A stretch of 36,663 nucleotides of DNA. It comes from Vicinamibacterales bacterium. GTDB taxonomy: Bacteria > Acidobacteriota > Vicinamibacteria > Vicinamibacterales > UBA8438. Position 1 is the stretch's first letter; each line of letters starts with the position of its first letter. Shown here one piece after another: positions 1-8,230 of this stretch. Below the pieces are notes generated by a model that saw only the letters and a list, made by a program, of their open reading frames with translations, did no database searches and was not told where the DNA came from. Made by a program: the position numbers and the translations under genes. Location: contig CATQHX010000016.1 in assembly GCA_958296065.1 (NCBI GenBank), positions 1-36,663 of the forward strand. The letters are read 5' to 3'.

Positions 1-853
1 AGTCGCCCGACGCGGCCCCGAGCGCAGGCCCGAACTCCCGGCCCAGCCCGGCCGCCGCGGTGACGTCGGCGAACGTCCCATCGCCCCGGTTGCGGTACAG
101 CCGGCTCGGGGCCGGCGGACTCACTTCCGGCGGACAGTAGTCGGGCGGCCCCGACCGGTTGTAGCACTGCGTATGCGTGTCCAGCGTGTAGTTGAGGTAG
201 TTCCCGACGAACAGATCCAGCCAACCGTCGCGGTCGAAGTCGAGAAATGCCGCCGGCACGCCCCACGACGCCTCGTCGGTGCCGGTCTCGGCGGAGACGT
301 CGGCGAACGTCCCGTCGCCCCGGTTGCGCAACATCCGATTCCGCCCGAAACGCGTCAGGTACAGATCGACCCGACCGTCGTTGTCGTAGTCGCCCGCCGC
401 CACCCCCATGCCGTAGGCCCCGGGGGGCAGACCGCTCTCCTCCGTAACGTCGGTGAAGCGGAGCGTGCGCGTCCCGTCCGGCCGGACCTCGAGGTCGTTC
501 CGGTACAGCCTGTCGCCCGGAGGCTGTCCCTCCGGCAGCGGCATCAGCGGTATCCCGTCACCGAGCAGTTCCCCCTGCACGAGATAGACGTCGAGGTCCC
601 CGTCGTTGTCGTAGTCGAAGAGACCCGCGCCGGGCCCCATCATCTCCGGCTGGTAGAAGCCGCCCGTCATGCCGTTGAAGTGGACGAAGTCCAGACCGGT
701 CTCGACCGCCCGGTCGGCGAACAACTCGATGGCGGGATCGAGCGGAACAACCGGCGGCCCATCCGGCCCGGTCGACTCGGACAACCCGGCACCGGACGGA
801 CCGCATGCGGCCAGCGCCGCCGCCCCCGACCAGGCCAGCAGTCCAAGCCTCAC
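1..853 (-). CDS. FG-GAP/ASPIC-UnbV lipoprotein, subtype B (3' end outside window)
   Basis: This frame is open from a GTG at 853 to the left window edge, giving about 284 residues without a stop. The first 17 residues (MRLGLLAWSGAAALAAC) form a lipoprotein signal with lipobox LAAC, so the protein is probably lipidated and exported. Calcium-binding FG-GAP motifs of the DxDxDGxxD type follow (DYDNDGDLD, DYDNDGRVD, DFDRDGWLD), as does the family signature DYCPPE with an upstream cysteine. The missing C-terminus should hold the remaining propeller blades and an ASPIC/UnbV domain. An upstream in-frame GTG at 892 is possible, but it would place an arginine-rich stretch before the signal. It lies 83 bp downstream of a VWFA gene and could be the last gene of that run. 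It resembles the gene at 8227-10050 more than those at 4572 or 23012 (QPEMMGPG and PPEVSPP signatures). Substrate or partner is unknown. Confidence 0.85.
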   Translation of the reverse strand, partial: MRLGLLAWSGAAALAACGPSGAGLSESTGPDGPPVVPLDPAIELFADRAVETGLDFVHFNGMTGGFYQPEMMGPGAGLFDYDNDGDLDVYLVQGELLGDGIPLMPLPEGQPPGDRLYRNDLEVRPDGTRTLRFTDVTEESGLPPGAYGMGVAAGDYDNDGRVDLYLTRFGRNRMLRNRGDGTFADVSAETGTDEASWGVPAAFLDFDRDGWLDLFVGNYLNYTLDTHTQCYNRSGPPDYCPPEVSPPAPSRLYRNRGDGTFADVTAAAGLGREFGPALGAASGD

Positions 854-936
854 GACGCGAAGACCGAGGCGAGCCGCGACGCACCCTCCCACCGCTCACA
901 TCGGTCGCCGAAGCCGGCGGGAACTGCCATCGGGGT

Positions 937-1944
937 TCAGATGACGGGCGTCACCCGCACCGTGACATCCTCGCGCGCGATCCCGATCTGGATCTCGAGC
1001 GTTTCGGTGTCGAGCGGGAGCGCCGCGCGGGAATAGGTCAGCACGTACTGGCCGGCTATCTCGTTGGCGATCTCGATCAACGGCGTTGCGATGCCGGCGC
1101 TGGCGTAGGTATTGACGAGGCGGCCGCCGGTCCGAGTCGATGCGGTCTCGAGCGTCATCAGCCAGTCGCGGGTCTCGCGGGCCATGATCGAGTTGCGCAT
1201 GTTGTTGTCGGCGGTGCCGCTGAAGGCCGACGCCCGGTCGAAGACGCCGCGTCCCACGATATCGAACGAGGCGCCGCTCCGCAACGCGACGATGTGCACC
1301 GGTGCGCCGATGGCCTGCAGCACTCCGATGACCTGCTCGACCGGGCGGGCCGACGTGTTGGGCGACTCGGTGGCGAACGCGCCCGGCACCTGGTCCGAGG
1401 TGATGATGACCAGCGTGGGCCGGTTCGGCTGGCGGTTCTGGATGTCGCGCACCGTTTGGATCAGCGCGTCCTGGAAGCGCGGGATCGCGCCGACGGCGGG
1501 GAACACCCGGTCGACCGCATCCCGCATCGCGCCGAGGCGGGTGGTCGGCGGCACCACGCGCACCGGCAGGTCGCCGAAGGTCATCAGCGACATCCGCGCG
1601 TAGCCGTCGAGGGCATCCACGAACTCGCCCAGGGCCCGCCGGATATGGGTGGTCGACGGCACGACCGCCTCGCTGGTGTCGACCAGTATCGAGACGTCCG
1701 CCGGGCCGCTCGGACGCGCCAGGTACAACACCTCGCAACGGACGCCGTTCTCCGCCACCGAGATCTCGTAGGGCCGGAGGTCGACGACCGGGTTCCCGTC
1801 GTCGTCCAGAACCGTCAGGTAGAGCTGCTGTGCCGACTGCGCCGGCAGGAACGTGCCCACCGCCGCCCACAGAGCGACGACGGCGCCGACGGCGACGAAC
1901 GGACGCAGACGCGACGAACCGAGTGATCGCGTGGACATCGCCAT
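937..1944 (-). CDS. VWFA-domain exported protein (acidobacterial type)
   Basis: The 335-residue product has an N-terminal signal or anchor (residues 14-37, ending near PAQSAQQ). A short beta domain follows (QQLYLTVLDDDGNPVVDL), then a von Willebrand factor A fold from about residue 83. The MIDAS start is ILVDTSEA (Asp89, Ser91); the second serine of canonical DxSxS is alanine here, so metal binding may be altered. The tail, IAREDVTVRVTPVI, matches that of the neighbour at 2015-2890 (VAREDVTIRVTPVF), so the two are tandem paralogues. It fits the VWFA-related family described mainly from Acidobacteria, whose function is unknown. The ATG at 1944 is chosen because AAGGAG lies 8 bp upstream. It is the fourth gene of a minus-strand run, 70 bp after its paralogue. 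Confidence 0.9.
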   Translation of the reverse strand: MAMSTRSLGSSRLRPFVAVGAVVALWAAVGTFLPAQSAQQLYLTVLDDDGNPVVDLRPYEISVAENGVRCEVLYLARPSGPADVSILVDTSEAVVPSTTHIRRALGEFVDALDGYARMSLMTFGDLPVRVVPPTTRLGAMRDAVDRVFPAVGAIPRFQDALIQTVRDIQNRQPNRPTLVIITSDQVPGAFATESPNTSARPVEQVIGVLQAIGAPVHIVALRSGASFDIVGRGVFDRASAFSGTADNNMRNSIMARETRDWLMTLETASTRTGGRLVNTYASAGIATPLIEIANEIAGQYVLTYSRAALPLDTETLEIQIGIAREDVTVRVTPVI

Positions 1945-2014
1945 GGCGGTTCTCCTTGCCTGCCGGGTCCGTTCACTATACGCGAAGTCGGTCGGAGGAC
2001 CGGCGCCGGGTCGC

Positions 2015-2890
2015 TCAGAACACGGGCGTGACGCGGATGGTGACGTCCTCGCGTGCGACGCCCAAGGCGATCCCGACCGAGTCGGTATCGGGCGGCAGCT
2101 CGGGGCGGATGTAGGTCAGCACGTACTGCGCCAGGATCTCGTCGGCGATGGCGGAGAGCGGCTCCTCCAGCCTCGTGTGGTTGGCGACGGTCGCGAACCG
2201 GCCCCCGGTGCGCGCCGCAATCTCGGCGAGACTGCCCAGCAGATCGCCCGGCTGCCTGCGCAGCGCCACAATGTGCATCGGGCTGCCGACCTGCGTCAAC
2301 GAGTTCAGGAAGTCCCTGCGGTAACGGTCCGACGGCTGCCGGCTCGCGACGGATGAGGTGACGGCGACGATGACCGGACGCCGCGGCGTTTCCCTGGCGA
2401 TTCTGCGCCGAGCCTCGATCAACGCGCCGTGGAAGTTGTTGTTGTAGCTGGGACTCGGAAACAGCAGCGCGATGGCTTCGCGCATCTCGGCCGTACGCAA
2501 TGTGGGCGCCACGACGTTCCTCGGCGTGCCGCCGAACACCATCAACGACATCCGCGCGCTGCCCGCCAGCCTGTCGACGAACGCCAGCAGCGCCCGTCGC
2601 AGATGAGGCGTCGCGGAGACGAGGTTGCGACTCGTGTCGACAAGCAGAAACACGTCCGCCGCCGCGGTAGGCCGCACGAGGTGGGTCACCTGCGCCGTTA
2701 CGCCGTTCTCGGTGACGGTCATGTCGCCGGGATGCAGGTCGACGATCGGAACCCCGTCCCGATCGAGCACCGTGAGGTACAACTGCTGCGCGGTCTGCGC
2801 CCCCGGCACGGCGTGCGCCAGAACGCACACGGCAACGACCCCCGCGACGGCAACCAACCGACGAACAGGCGAGGCGGAGAGTAAGGTCAC
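2015..2890 (-). CDS. VWFA-domain exported protein, tandem paralogue
   Basis: The 291-residue product has a signal or anchor (residues 10-32, ending AVPGAQTAQQ), the same QQLYLTVLDRDG strand as its downstream paralogue, and a VWFA fold from about residue 79. The metal site reads LLVDTSRN (Asp85, Ser87) and again lacks the second serine of DxSxS. The start is a GTG at 2890 that overlaps the stop of the upstream TPR gene by four bases (GTGA), which implies translational coupling. The open frame continues upstream inside the TPR gene, but those residues are a frame shadow because the signal peptide begins at this GTG. Family function is not established. Coupling to a TPR lipoprotein suggests it acts in the same envelope process. 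Confidence 0.9.
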   Translation of the reverse strand: MTLLSASPVRRLVAVAGVVAVCVLAHAVPGAQTAQQLYLTVLDRDGVPIVDLHPGDMTVTENGVTAQVTHLVRPTAAADVFLLVDTSRNLVSATPHLRRALLAFVDRLAGSARMSLMVFGGTPRNVVAPTLRTAEMREAIALLFPSPSYNNNFHGALIEARRRIARETPRRPVIVAVTSSVASRQPSDRYRRDFLNSLTQVGSPMHIVALRRQPGDLLGSLAEIAARTGGRFATVANHTRLEEPLSAIADEILAQYVLTYIRPELPPDTDSVGIALGVAREDVTIRVTPVF

Positions 2891-4572
2891 GGCATGGCGC
2901 CCGCGGGCCACGGCGTACGAGACGGCTCTCCCCGCTCGTAGCGCCGGAGAATCACGGTCAGGTGCCGGACCGCCTCCGGCAACTGCGCGAGCTCGGCAGC
3001 GCCGATCAGCGCCCGCTGCACCTCGGCCGCCTCGCCGAAACGGCCGAGCTCCGCAAGGGTCATCGCCATCGTCTCGCCCAGGTCGAGGGTCGGCTCCGGC
3101 TCGGCGTCCATGACCTGCTCGACCAGCGTCATCGCCCGCCGGCCGTTGCGTACCGTCGGATCGGGCGCGGCGGCGAGCAACCGGGCCAGCGCGTGCGCGA
3201 AGGAGGTCTCCTGGGGAAAGGCCTCCGTGGCAGTCGCCAACCGGTCGCGCGCCTCGCGGTAGCGGCCCAACTGCACGAGCGCCATCGCGTAGCCGAACCG
3301 CGCCTCGAGCGCGTCCGGGTTCGTGCGCAGCACCAGCTCGTAGTACGACAGCGACGACTCGGGATCGCCAGCGCGCCGCAGGCTGATCGCCATCCGCAGG
3401 TGCACGGCGTCGTCCCCCGGCCGGTGGCGCAGAGCGGTCCGGAACCGTTCCACGGCCTCGGGATGCCTCCCCGCCTCCTGCAACAGCACGCCGATGCTGT
3501 AGTGCGACGGGAAGTAGTCGGGGGTGGTTCGCACCACCCGCTGAAACTGGGCCATCGCGCCGTCGAGATCGCCGGTCATGAAGAGCGCCGTGCCGAGCCG
3601 GTGCCGCAGCCCCGGATCGTCGGGATCCAGCTCGAGCCCCTGCCGGAACTGCGCTATCGCGGCCGGCCATTCCTGCCGGTCGAGCGCCTCCAGGCCGCTG
3701 TTCTCGTAGGTGCCGGCGGTCGTGAGGAGCGAGTCGAGCGCTGCCATCAGCGGGTCCGCGGGACGGATTTCGGCGTTCTCGCGCCGCCGCAGGTGCTCTT
3801 CGGCCTTCGCGTCGTCTCCCAGCCCGCGATAGGCCATCCCGAGCGGGTAGTGCACCGCGCCGATCTCCGGCTCGCGCGCCAGGATCTCCTCCAGCAGGTC
3901 GGCGGCCCGGCGGTAGTCCTCCTCGAGCAGGGCCGTCTGCGCGAGGCCGTAGCGCGCGGAGAGCGACGACGGAAACAGCGCCAGCGCCTGGGCGAACAAC
4001 CGCTCGGCGGCGTCGGACCTGCCCTGCTCCAGGCGGATGTCGCCGAGCCAGAACAGCGTCGTCGGATCCTCGGGCTGGATGCGAAGGACCTGCTCGAAGA
4101 AGGCGGCCGACTCGTCCAGCGCGCCGCGGTCGCGGTACAACTGCGCCAGGTAGTAGGGCCAGCGGACGTCGTCGGGCGCCAGCGCCGCCGCCTCATGCAG
4201 GCACGGCTCGGCCTCCTCGGTGAACCACGCCGCCATGAGGGTCATGCCCATCACGCCGACGGCCTCGGCCGCCAGCTCGGCGGGGATGCGCGCCCGCTCG
4301 GCGGGCGGCGACAGGGCGGCATGACGCTCGCGAATCTGCGCCTGCACCGATTCGCCCACGCGGCTCAGGTTCGGCAGCGCTTCCCCGCAGGACGCCATGG
4401 CGCCCGAGGTGGCCGGCGTTCGGACCGCCGCTTCCGCCGGCGCCTGCGAATCCCCCGACGCCGAGTCGTTCGGCGCGGAGCATCCGACTAGAAGCGCCGC
4501 AAGCCCCAGCATCGCGGCCGGCCACCAGATCGGAGCCGTCCCCTCCGCCCCGGACGTCCGCCGCTCCGGCAT
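2887..4572 (-). CDS. TPR lipoprotein, subtype A
   Basis: The 561-residue product begins with a lipoprotein signal (PAAMLGLAALLVGC, lipidated Cys31) and a short Ser/Ala/Pro-rich linker. From about residue 105 it is built of tetratricopeptide repeats, with units such as WPYYLAQLYRDRGALDES, HYPLGMAYRGLGD and RHRLGTALFMTGDLDGA. TPR proteins are helical scaffolds that bind partners; no catalytic motif is visible. The C-terminus (PSRTPWPAGAMP) closely matches that of the TPR gene at 20984. The ATG at 4572 overlaps the stop of the upstream FG-GAP gene (TGATG), and its own stop overlaps the next gene's start (GTGA), so all three should be co-translated. An open frame extends upstream to 5160, but it runs antiphase through the FG-GAP gene and is not used. 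Role inferred: periplasmic or outer-membrane partner of the FG-GAP protein. Confidence 0.93.
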   Translation of the reverse strand: MPERRTSGAEGTAPIWWPAAMLGLAALLVGCSAPNDSASGDSQAPAEAAVRTPATSGAMASCGEALPNLSRVGESVQAQIRERHAALSPPAERARIPAELAAEAVGVMGMTLMAAWFTEEAEPCLHEAAALAPDDVRWPYYLAQLYRDRGALDESAAFFEQVLRIQPEDPTTLFWLGDIRLEQGRSDAAERLFAQALALFPSSLSARYGLAQTALLEEDYRRAADLLEEILAREPEIGAVHYPLGMAYRGLGDDAKAEEHLRRRENAEIRPADPLMAALDSLLTTAGTYENSGLEALDRQEWPAAIAQFRQGLELDPDDPGLRHRLGTALFMTGDLDGAMAQFQRVVRTTPDYFPSHYSIGVLLQEAGRHPEAVERFRTALRHRPGDDAVHLRMAISLRRAGDPESSLSYYELVLRTNPDALEARFGYAMALVQLGRYREARDRLATATEAFPQETSFAHALARLLAAAPDPTVRNGRRAMTLVEQVMDAEPEPTLDLGETMAMTLAELGRFGEAAEVQRALIGAAELAQLPEAVRHLTVILRRYERGEPSRTPWPAGAMP

Positions 4573-6317
4573 CAGGAGCTCCCCGTTCCCTGCTCCAGCG
4601 TGGTCCATCGGTCGATCTCGACGTCCTCCCAGGTCTCCGTTCGGCCGTCCGGCCAGCGCACCTCGACAGCGGGACGGGCATCCGACTCCCCGAGGCCGAC
4701 GAGCACCCGGGGATCGTTTGCCGACGCATAGCTGCCGTCCGAACGGGCGCGGCGCCACAGCACCGGCTCGCCGGGCCGGCGCACCGTCACCCGCGCCCCG
4801 AGCATGTCGCGCCCGCCGGGGCCGACGAGCCGCAGTCCGAGCCAGTGACGCCGGCTGCCGACCTGATTGATCAGCAGCCGTACGGGACCGGTGTCGTTGC
4901 CGACCACCACGTCGACGTCGCCGTCGTTGTCGATGTCGCCGAACGCGGCTCCCCGTCCCGACTCCGACAGCTCGAACGCCGCGCCGGCGCTCCCGGTCAC
5001 GTCCTCGAAGGTACCGTCGCCCAGGTTGCGGAACAGCGACTTCCGCTGATCGTACGGGAACGCTCGGTCCGCCGGTCCCGGACTGGCGATGACCGTGCCG
5101 TTGACCGCGAGCAGGTCGAGCCAGCCGTCGTTGTCGTAGTCGATCCAGGTGGTCCCCCACCCGGTGTAGGGCAGGCTGCCGGCGCCGAGCCCCGATACCG
5201 TGCTCCGATCCTGGAACGAAGCCGCCCCGTTGTTCACATAGAGGTTGTTGCCCTCGTTCGTGATGTGGGTCATGAAGAGGTCTTCGTCGCCGTCGTTGTC
5301 GTAGTCGCCGGCGTCCACCCCCATGCTGGCCTCGGCCAGTCCCATGCCGCTCAGCGCCGCGCCGGACAGCAAGGCGACGTCGCGGAAGGTCCCGTCCTGC
5401 TGGTTGATCCAGAGCAGGTTCTCAGTGGCGTCGTTGGCCACGTAGACGTCCATCCAGCCGTCACCGTCGTAGTCGGCGACCGCCACGCCGAGGGCCGGGC
5501 CGAACTGGGCGCCCGCCAGGGCCGTGGCGCGGACGTCGGCGAAGCGCCCGCCGCCGGTGTTGCGGTACAAGTGGTCGGGCGTCCCGCCGTAGGTCTCCGG
5601 CGGGCAGTAGTCCCGGGCGCCGGTCACGTTGGAGCACTCGATCGTATTGTCGAGCGCGTAGTTGACGTTGTGGCCGACGTAGAGATCGAGCAGGCCGTCC
5701 CGGTCGTAGTCGACGAACGCGGCCGAGACGCCGAAACCGGGCGTGCCGTCGATGCCGCTCGACTCCGACGCGTCGCGGAAGGTCCCGTCTCCCTGGTTGA
5801 GGTAGAGGCTGGCGGGGCCGAAGTTGGTCAGCAACAGATCGGTCCACCCGTCGTTGTCGACGTCGCCCGCCGCCACTCCGAGCCCGAACCCTTCGGCGAC
5901 GATCCCGCTCTCGGCCGTGACGTCGGTGAAGCGCAAACTGCGCGCGCCGTCCGCCGCCACCTGCAGATCGTTGCGATAGAGGCGTCCCGTGAGCGGCGTC
6001 GAACCGCTCGGCGGGACCAGCGCATCGGACGGGCTCACCGCCTCGTCGAGCATGCGTCCCTGGACGAGGTACACGTCGAGGTCGCCGTCGTTGTCGTAGT
6101 CGAGCAGGCCGACGCCCGGAGGCAGGATCTCGGGATAGTAGAACGCGCCCGAGGCGCCGTTGAAGTGGACGAAGTCGAGACCGCTCTCGCTCGCGCGATC
6201 CACGAACCAGTCCGCGTCGGCGCGCGGCGCGTCGCCGGGATCGGTCTCGGTCCCGCCCACCGGTCCGCCGCAAGCAGCGGCCAGCACGGCGCCTACCCCC
6301 AACCACGCGGCGCGCAT
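4572..6317 (-). CDS. CRTAC1-like FG-GAP/ASPIC-UnbV lipoprotein, subtype A
   Basis: The 581-residue product starts with lipobox AAAC (Cys16), so it is probably an exported lipoprotein. Seven DxDxDGxxD calcium-binding loops begin near residues 74, 152, 203, 282, 338, 393 and 461, as expected for a seven-bladed FG-GAP beta-propeller. The ASPIC/UnbV domain covers about 490-575 (HWLGLRLVG, MLGARVTVRRPG, YASANDPRVLVGLG). Cys228 and Cys238 (ECSNVTGARDYCPPE) could form a disulfide. ATG 6317 is chosen over an in-frame GTG two codons upstream because a GAAG-type site lies at a suitable distance and the signal is compact. It heads an overlapping run with the TPR and VWFA genes. Proteins of this family are secreted or surface-bound; the ligand here is not known. 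Its closest relative in the window is 23012-24817. Confidence 0.94.
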   Translation of the reverse strand: MRAAWLGVGAVLAAACGGPVGGTETDPGDAPRADADWFVDRASESGLDFVHFNGASGAFYYPEILPPGVGLLDYDNDGDLDVYLVQGRMLDEAVSPSDALVPPSGSTPLTGRLYRNDLQVAADGARSLRFTDVTAESGIVAEGFGLGVAAGDVDNDGWTDLLLTNFGPASLYLNQGDGTFRDASESSGIDGTPGFGVSAAFVDYDRDGLLDLYVGHNVNYALDNTIECSNVTGARDYCPPETYGGTPDHLYRNTGGGRFADVRATALAGAQFGPALGVAVADYDGDGWMDVYVANDATENLLWINQQDGTFRDVALLSGAALSGMGLAEASMGVDAGDYDNDGDEDLFMTHITNEGNNLYVNNGAASFQDRSTVSGLGAGSLPYTGWGTTWIDYDNDGWLDLLAVNGTVIASPGPADRAFPYDQRKSLFRNLGDGTFEDVTGSAGAAFELSESGRGAAFGDIDNDGDVDVVVGNDTGPVRLLINQVGSRRHWLGLRLVGPGGRDMLGARVTVRRPGEPVLWRRARSDGSYASANDPRVLVGLGESDARPAVEVRWPDGRTETWEDVEIDRWTTLEQGTGSS

Positions 6318-6337
6318 TCTCACTTCAATCTCGCAGT

Positions 6338-6411
6338 CTAGGAGTCTGCGCCGCAGAACGCAACGAAGTGAGTTCTGCGGCGTAGGATCCTAGGGCGGTG
6401 GGGGCTGGGGC
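6338..6411 (+). repeat. REP-like extragenic palindromic element, copy 1
   Basis: An 11-bp perfect stem pairs 6349-6359 (CGCCGCAGAAC) with 6372-6382 around a 12-nt loop. An outer CTAGGA/TCCTAG stem (6338-6343 with 6388-6393) extends it. A G-rich tail at 6393-6411 (GGGCGGTGGGGGCTGGGGC) is the exact reverse complement of 20898-20916, next to a second similar hairpin. It lies in the 182-bp gap between the TPR gene ending at 6500 and the FG-GAP gene starting at 6317. No U-tract follows the stem on either strand, so it does not look like an intrinsic terminator. Nothing else was recognised in this gap. Confidence 0.75.
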
Positions 6412-6499
6412 GCCCAGCCAACTCTCTTCAGGATTCTACGCTGTTCCATGGCGCAGTCTCCTGCCGAAATCGTCGCCCGCGGCACCGGATCTCGCCGCG

Positions 6500-8230
6500 T
6501 CACAGCGGCGAGCGGCTCGGACGGCCCTGGCGGTAGCGGTCCAGGTTTGCCGCCAGACTCCGGACACGGGGCGCCTGCCCCGCCTGCTGCGCTGCCCCGA
6601 TGGCCCGCTGCTGCCAGGTCACCGCCTCGTCGTAGCGCCCCGCCTCGGCGTAGGCCATCGCCAGGCTCTCGTAGGTCTCGATGCTCGTGTCCCCGCGCAG
6701 CCGCTCGTTCGCCAACGCCAACGCCCGTTCCCCGTCGCGTGCTCGCGCGTCCGGCGCCGCGGCCAGAACGCGTACCAGCAGGTTCGTCAGCAGCGGATGG
6801 CCGGGATGCACGAGTTGCGCGCGGTCGAGCCAGTCGCGCGCCTCCCGGTGCCGGCCGAGCTGAATGAGCGCCACCCCGCGGCCCATCCACGCCTGGTCGG
6901 AGGCCGGATCCGCCTCGACGACCCGTTCGAACTCCGCCGCGGCGGCGGCGAGCCGCCCGGCCAGGCTCAGCGTGTCGGCCAGCGCCATTCGCGCGTCCAC
7001 GTAGTTGGAGCGGATGTCGACGGCAGCTTCGTAGCGTGCTACCGCTTCGCCATAGCGACCGTTCTCCGCCAGCAGCTCACCGAGGCTGAAGTGCGCTTCG
7101 GCGAGATCCGGCGCCACCGCCAGCGCTGCCTCGAACTGCTCTATCGCGCCGCGGATGTCGCCCGCCATGCTCAGCGCGACGCCCAGACGGTGCCGCAGTG
7201 TCGGATCGTCCGGCGTCAGCGCGAGGCCGGCCCGGAACGCCTCGGCCGCCTCGGCGTGACGACCCGCGCTCAGCGCACGCGATCCGCGGCGCTCGTGGGC
7301 CAGCGTGCTGTCGAGCAGTCCGGTCGACTCCTGAAGCAACGGATCGGGCAGTCCGGGCGCCCCGCCGCCCCGCTGCCGCAGATACTGCTCCGCCAGCTCC
7401 AACCGGCCGAGGTCCCGGTACGCCATGCCGAGGCTGTAGTGGAGGCTGGTGGCCGCCGGATCGACGGCCAGGGCGCGCTCCAGGTAGGTAACCGCCCGCG
7501 CCGCGTCCTCGCGTGCCAGCGCGGCCCGGCCGATGCCGGCGAGGACCGCGGGCGAGGCGGGCTGCAGGGCCAGGGCCCGGTCGTACACCCCCTCGGCCGC
7601 CGCCGGCTGCCCCTGATCGAGGTACATCTCGCCGAGCCAGACCAGGGCCGGCAGGTTGGAGGGATCGAGCTCGACGACGCGCCGGAAGCGCTCCAGTGCC
7701 CGTCCGCGCTGACCCGTCAACTGGTACAGATGCGCCAGGTAGTACGGCCAGCGCACGGCGGCCGGCGCGCCTGCCTGCGCGTGCAGGAAGGCGTGCTCGG
7801 CGGCCTCGTAGAAGCCCGCCGCCTGCAGCACGAGGCCGAGCTCTCCGTAGGCCTCCGCGAGTGTGGCCGGTGAGGCCTCTCCATCACCCTCGATCGCCAG
7901 CACGGCCGCGTGCCGCGCGCGGACCTGATCCTGTACCGCGGGCTCGAGCCCTGCCAGCCGGGGCAGAACGACCGGTGGAGGCGGTGTCTCCTCCACCACC
8001 GGCCCCGGCTCGTCGGAGATCGAGCAGCCGGCGAGCGTCGCAGCGGCCAGCGCGAGCGCGAACGCGGCGATCAGCGCCGCCCTCCCGGGAGAACGCCTGG
8101 CAAGCTCCGGCGCCTGCGCCGCCATCCCGGGACGGTACGTCGCAAACCCTGGCGTCCGTGCCGCCGGCCGCGGGTTCCCGGCCGACAGTCCCTCCGGGGC
8201 CGGCCTGCGAACATCGCCCGCTACGGTCAT
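6500..8230 (-). CDS. TPR lipoprotein, subtype B
   Basis: The 576-residue product has an unusually long N-terminal lead before a lipoprotein signal (AALIAAFALALAAATLAGC, Cys69). The ATG at 8230 gives an ATGA overlap with the stop of the upstream FG-GAP gene. An internal ATG at 8125 (residue 36) would give a conventional signal but has no visible ribosome site. TPR units run from about residue 110 (WPYYLAHLYQLTGQRGRA, HYSLGMAYRDLGR, RHRLGVALSMAGDIRGA) to the end. It lacks the VQAQI and GETMAMTLAE signatures shared by the TPR genes at 2887 and 20984, and its tail ends RQGRPSRSPL. It is therefore a separate subtype, and it pairs with a subtype B FG-GAP gene. No enzymatic motif is seen; a scaffold or ligand-binding role is inferred. 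Confidence 0.92.
   Translation of the reverse strand: MTVAGDVRRPAPEGLSAGNPRPAARTPGFATYRPGMAAQAPELARRSPGRAALIAAFALALAAATLAGCSISDEPGPVVEETPPPPVVLPRLAGLEPAVQDQVRARHAAVLAIEGDGEASPATLAEAYGELGLVLQAAGFYEAAEHAFLHAQAGAPAAVRWPYYLAHLYQLTGQRGRALERFRRVVELDPSNLPALVWLGEMYLDQGQPAAAEGVYDRALALQPASPAVLAGIGRAALAREDAARAVTYLERALAVDPAATSLHYSLGMAYRDLGRLELAEQYLRQRGGGAPGLPDPLLQESTGLLDSTLAHERRGSRALSAGRHAEAAEAFRAGLALTPDDPTLRHRLGVALSMAGDIRGAIEQFEAALAVAPDLAEAHFSLGELLAENGRYGEAVARYEAAVDIRSNYVDARMALADTLSLAGRLAAAAAEFERVVEADPASDQAWMGRGVALIQLGRHREARDWLDRAQLVHPGHPLLTNLLVRVLAAAPDARARDGERALALANERLRGDTSIETYESLAMAYAEAGRYDEAVTWQQRAIGAAQQAGQAPRVRSLAANLDRYRQGRPSRSPL

Noticed and set aside
4573..5160. Upstream extension of the TPR frame beyond 4572.
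   Set aside because: It lies in a shadow frame of the FG-GAP gene, and a lipoprotein signal begins right at the overlapping ATG.
6338..6393. Hairpin as an intrinsic terminator of the TPR gene.
   Set aside because: No U-tract on either strand, and it lies over 100 bp past the stop; the REP-like interpretation fits better.
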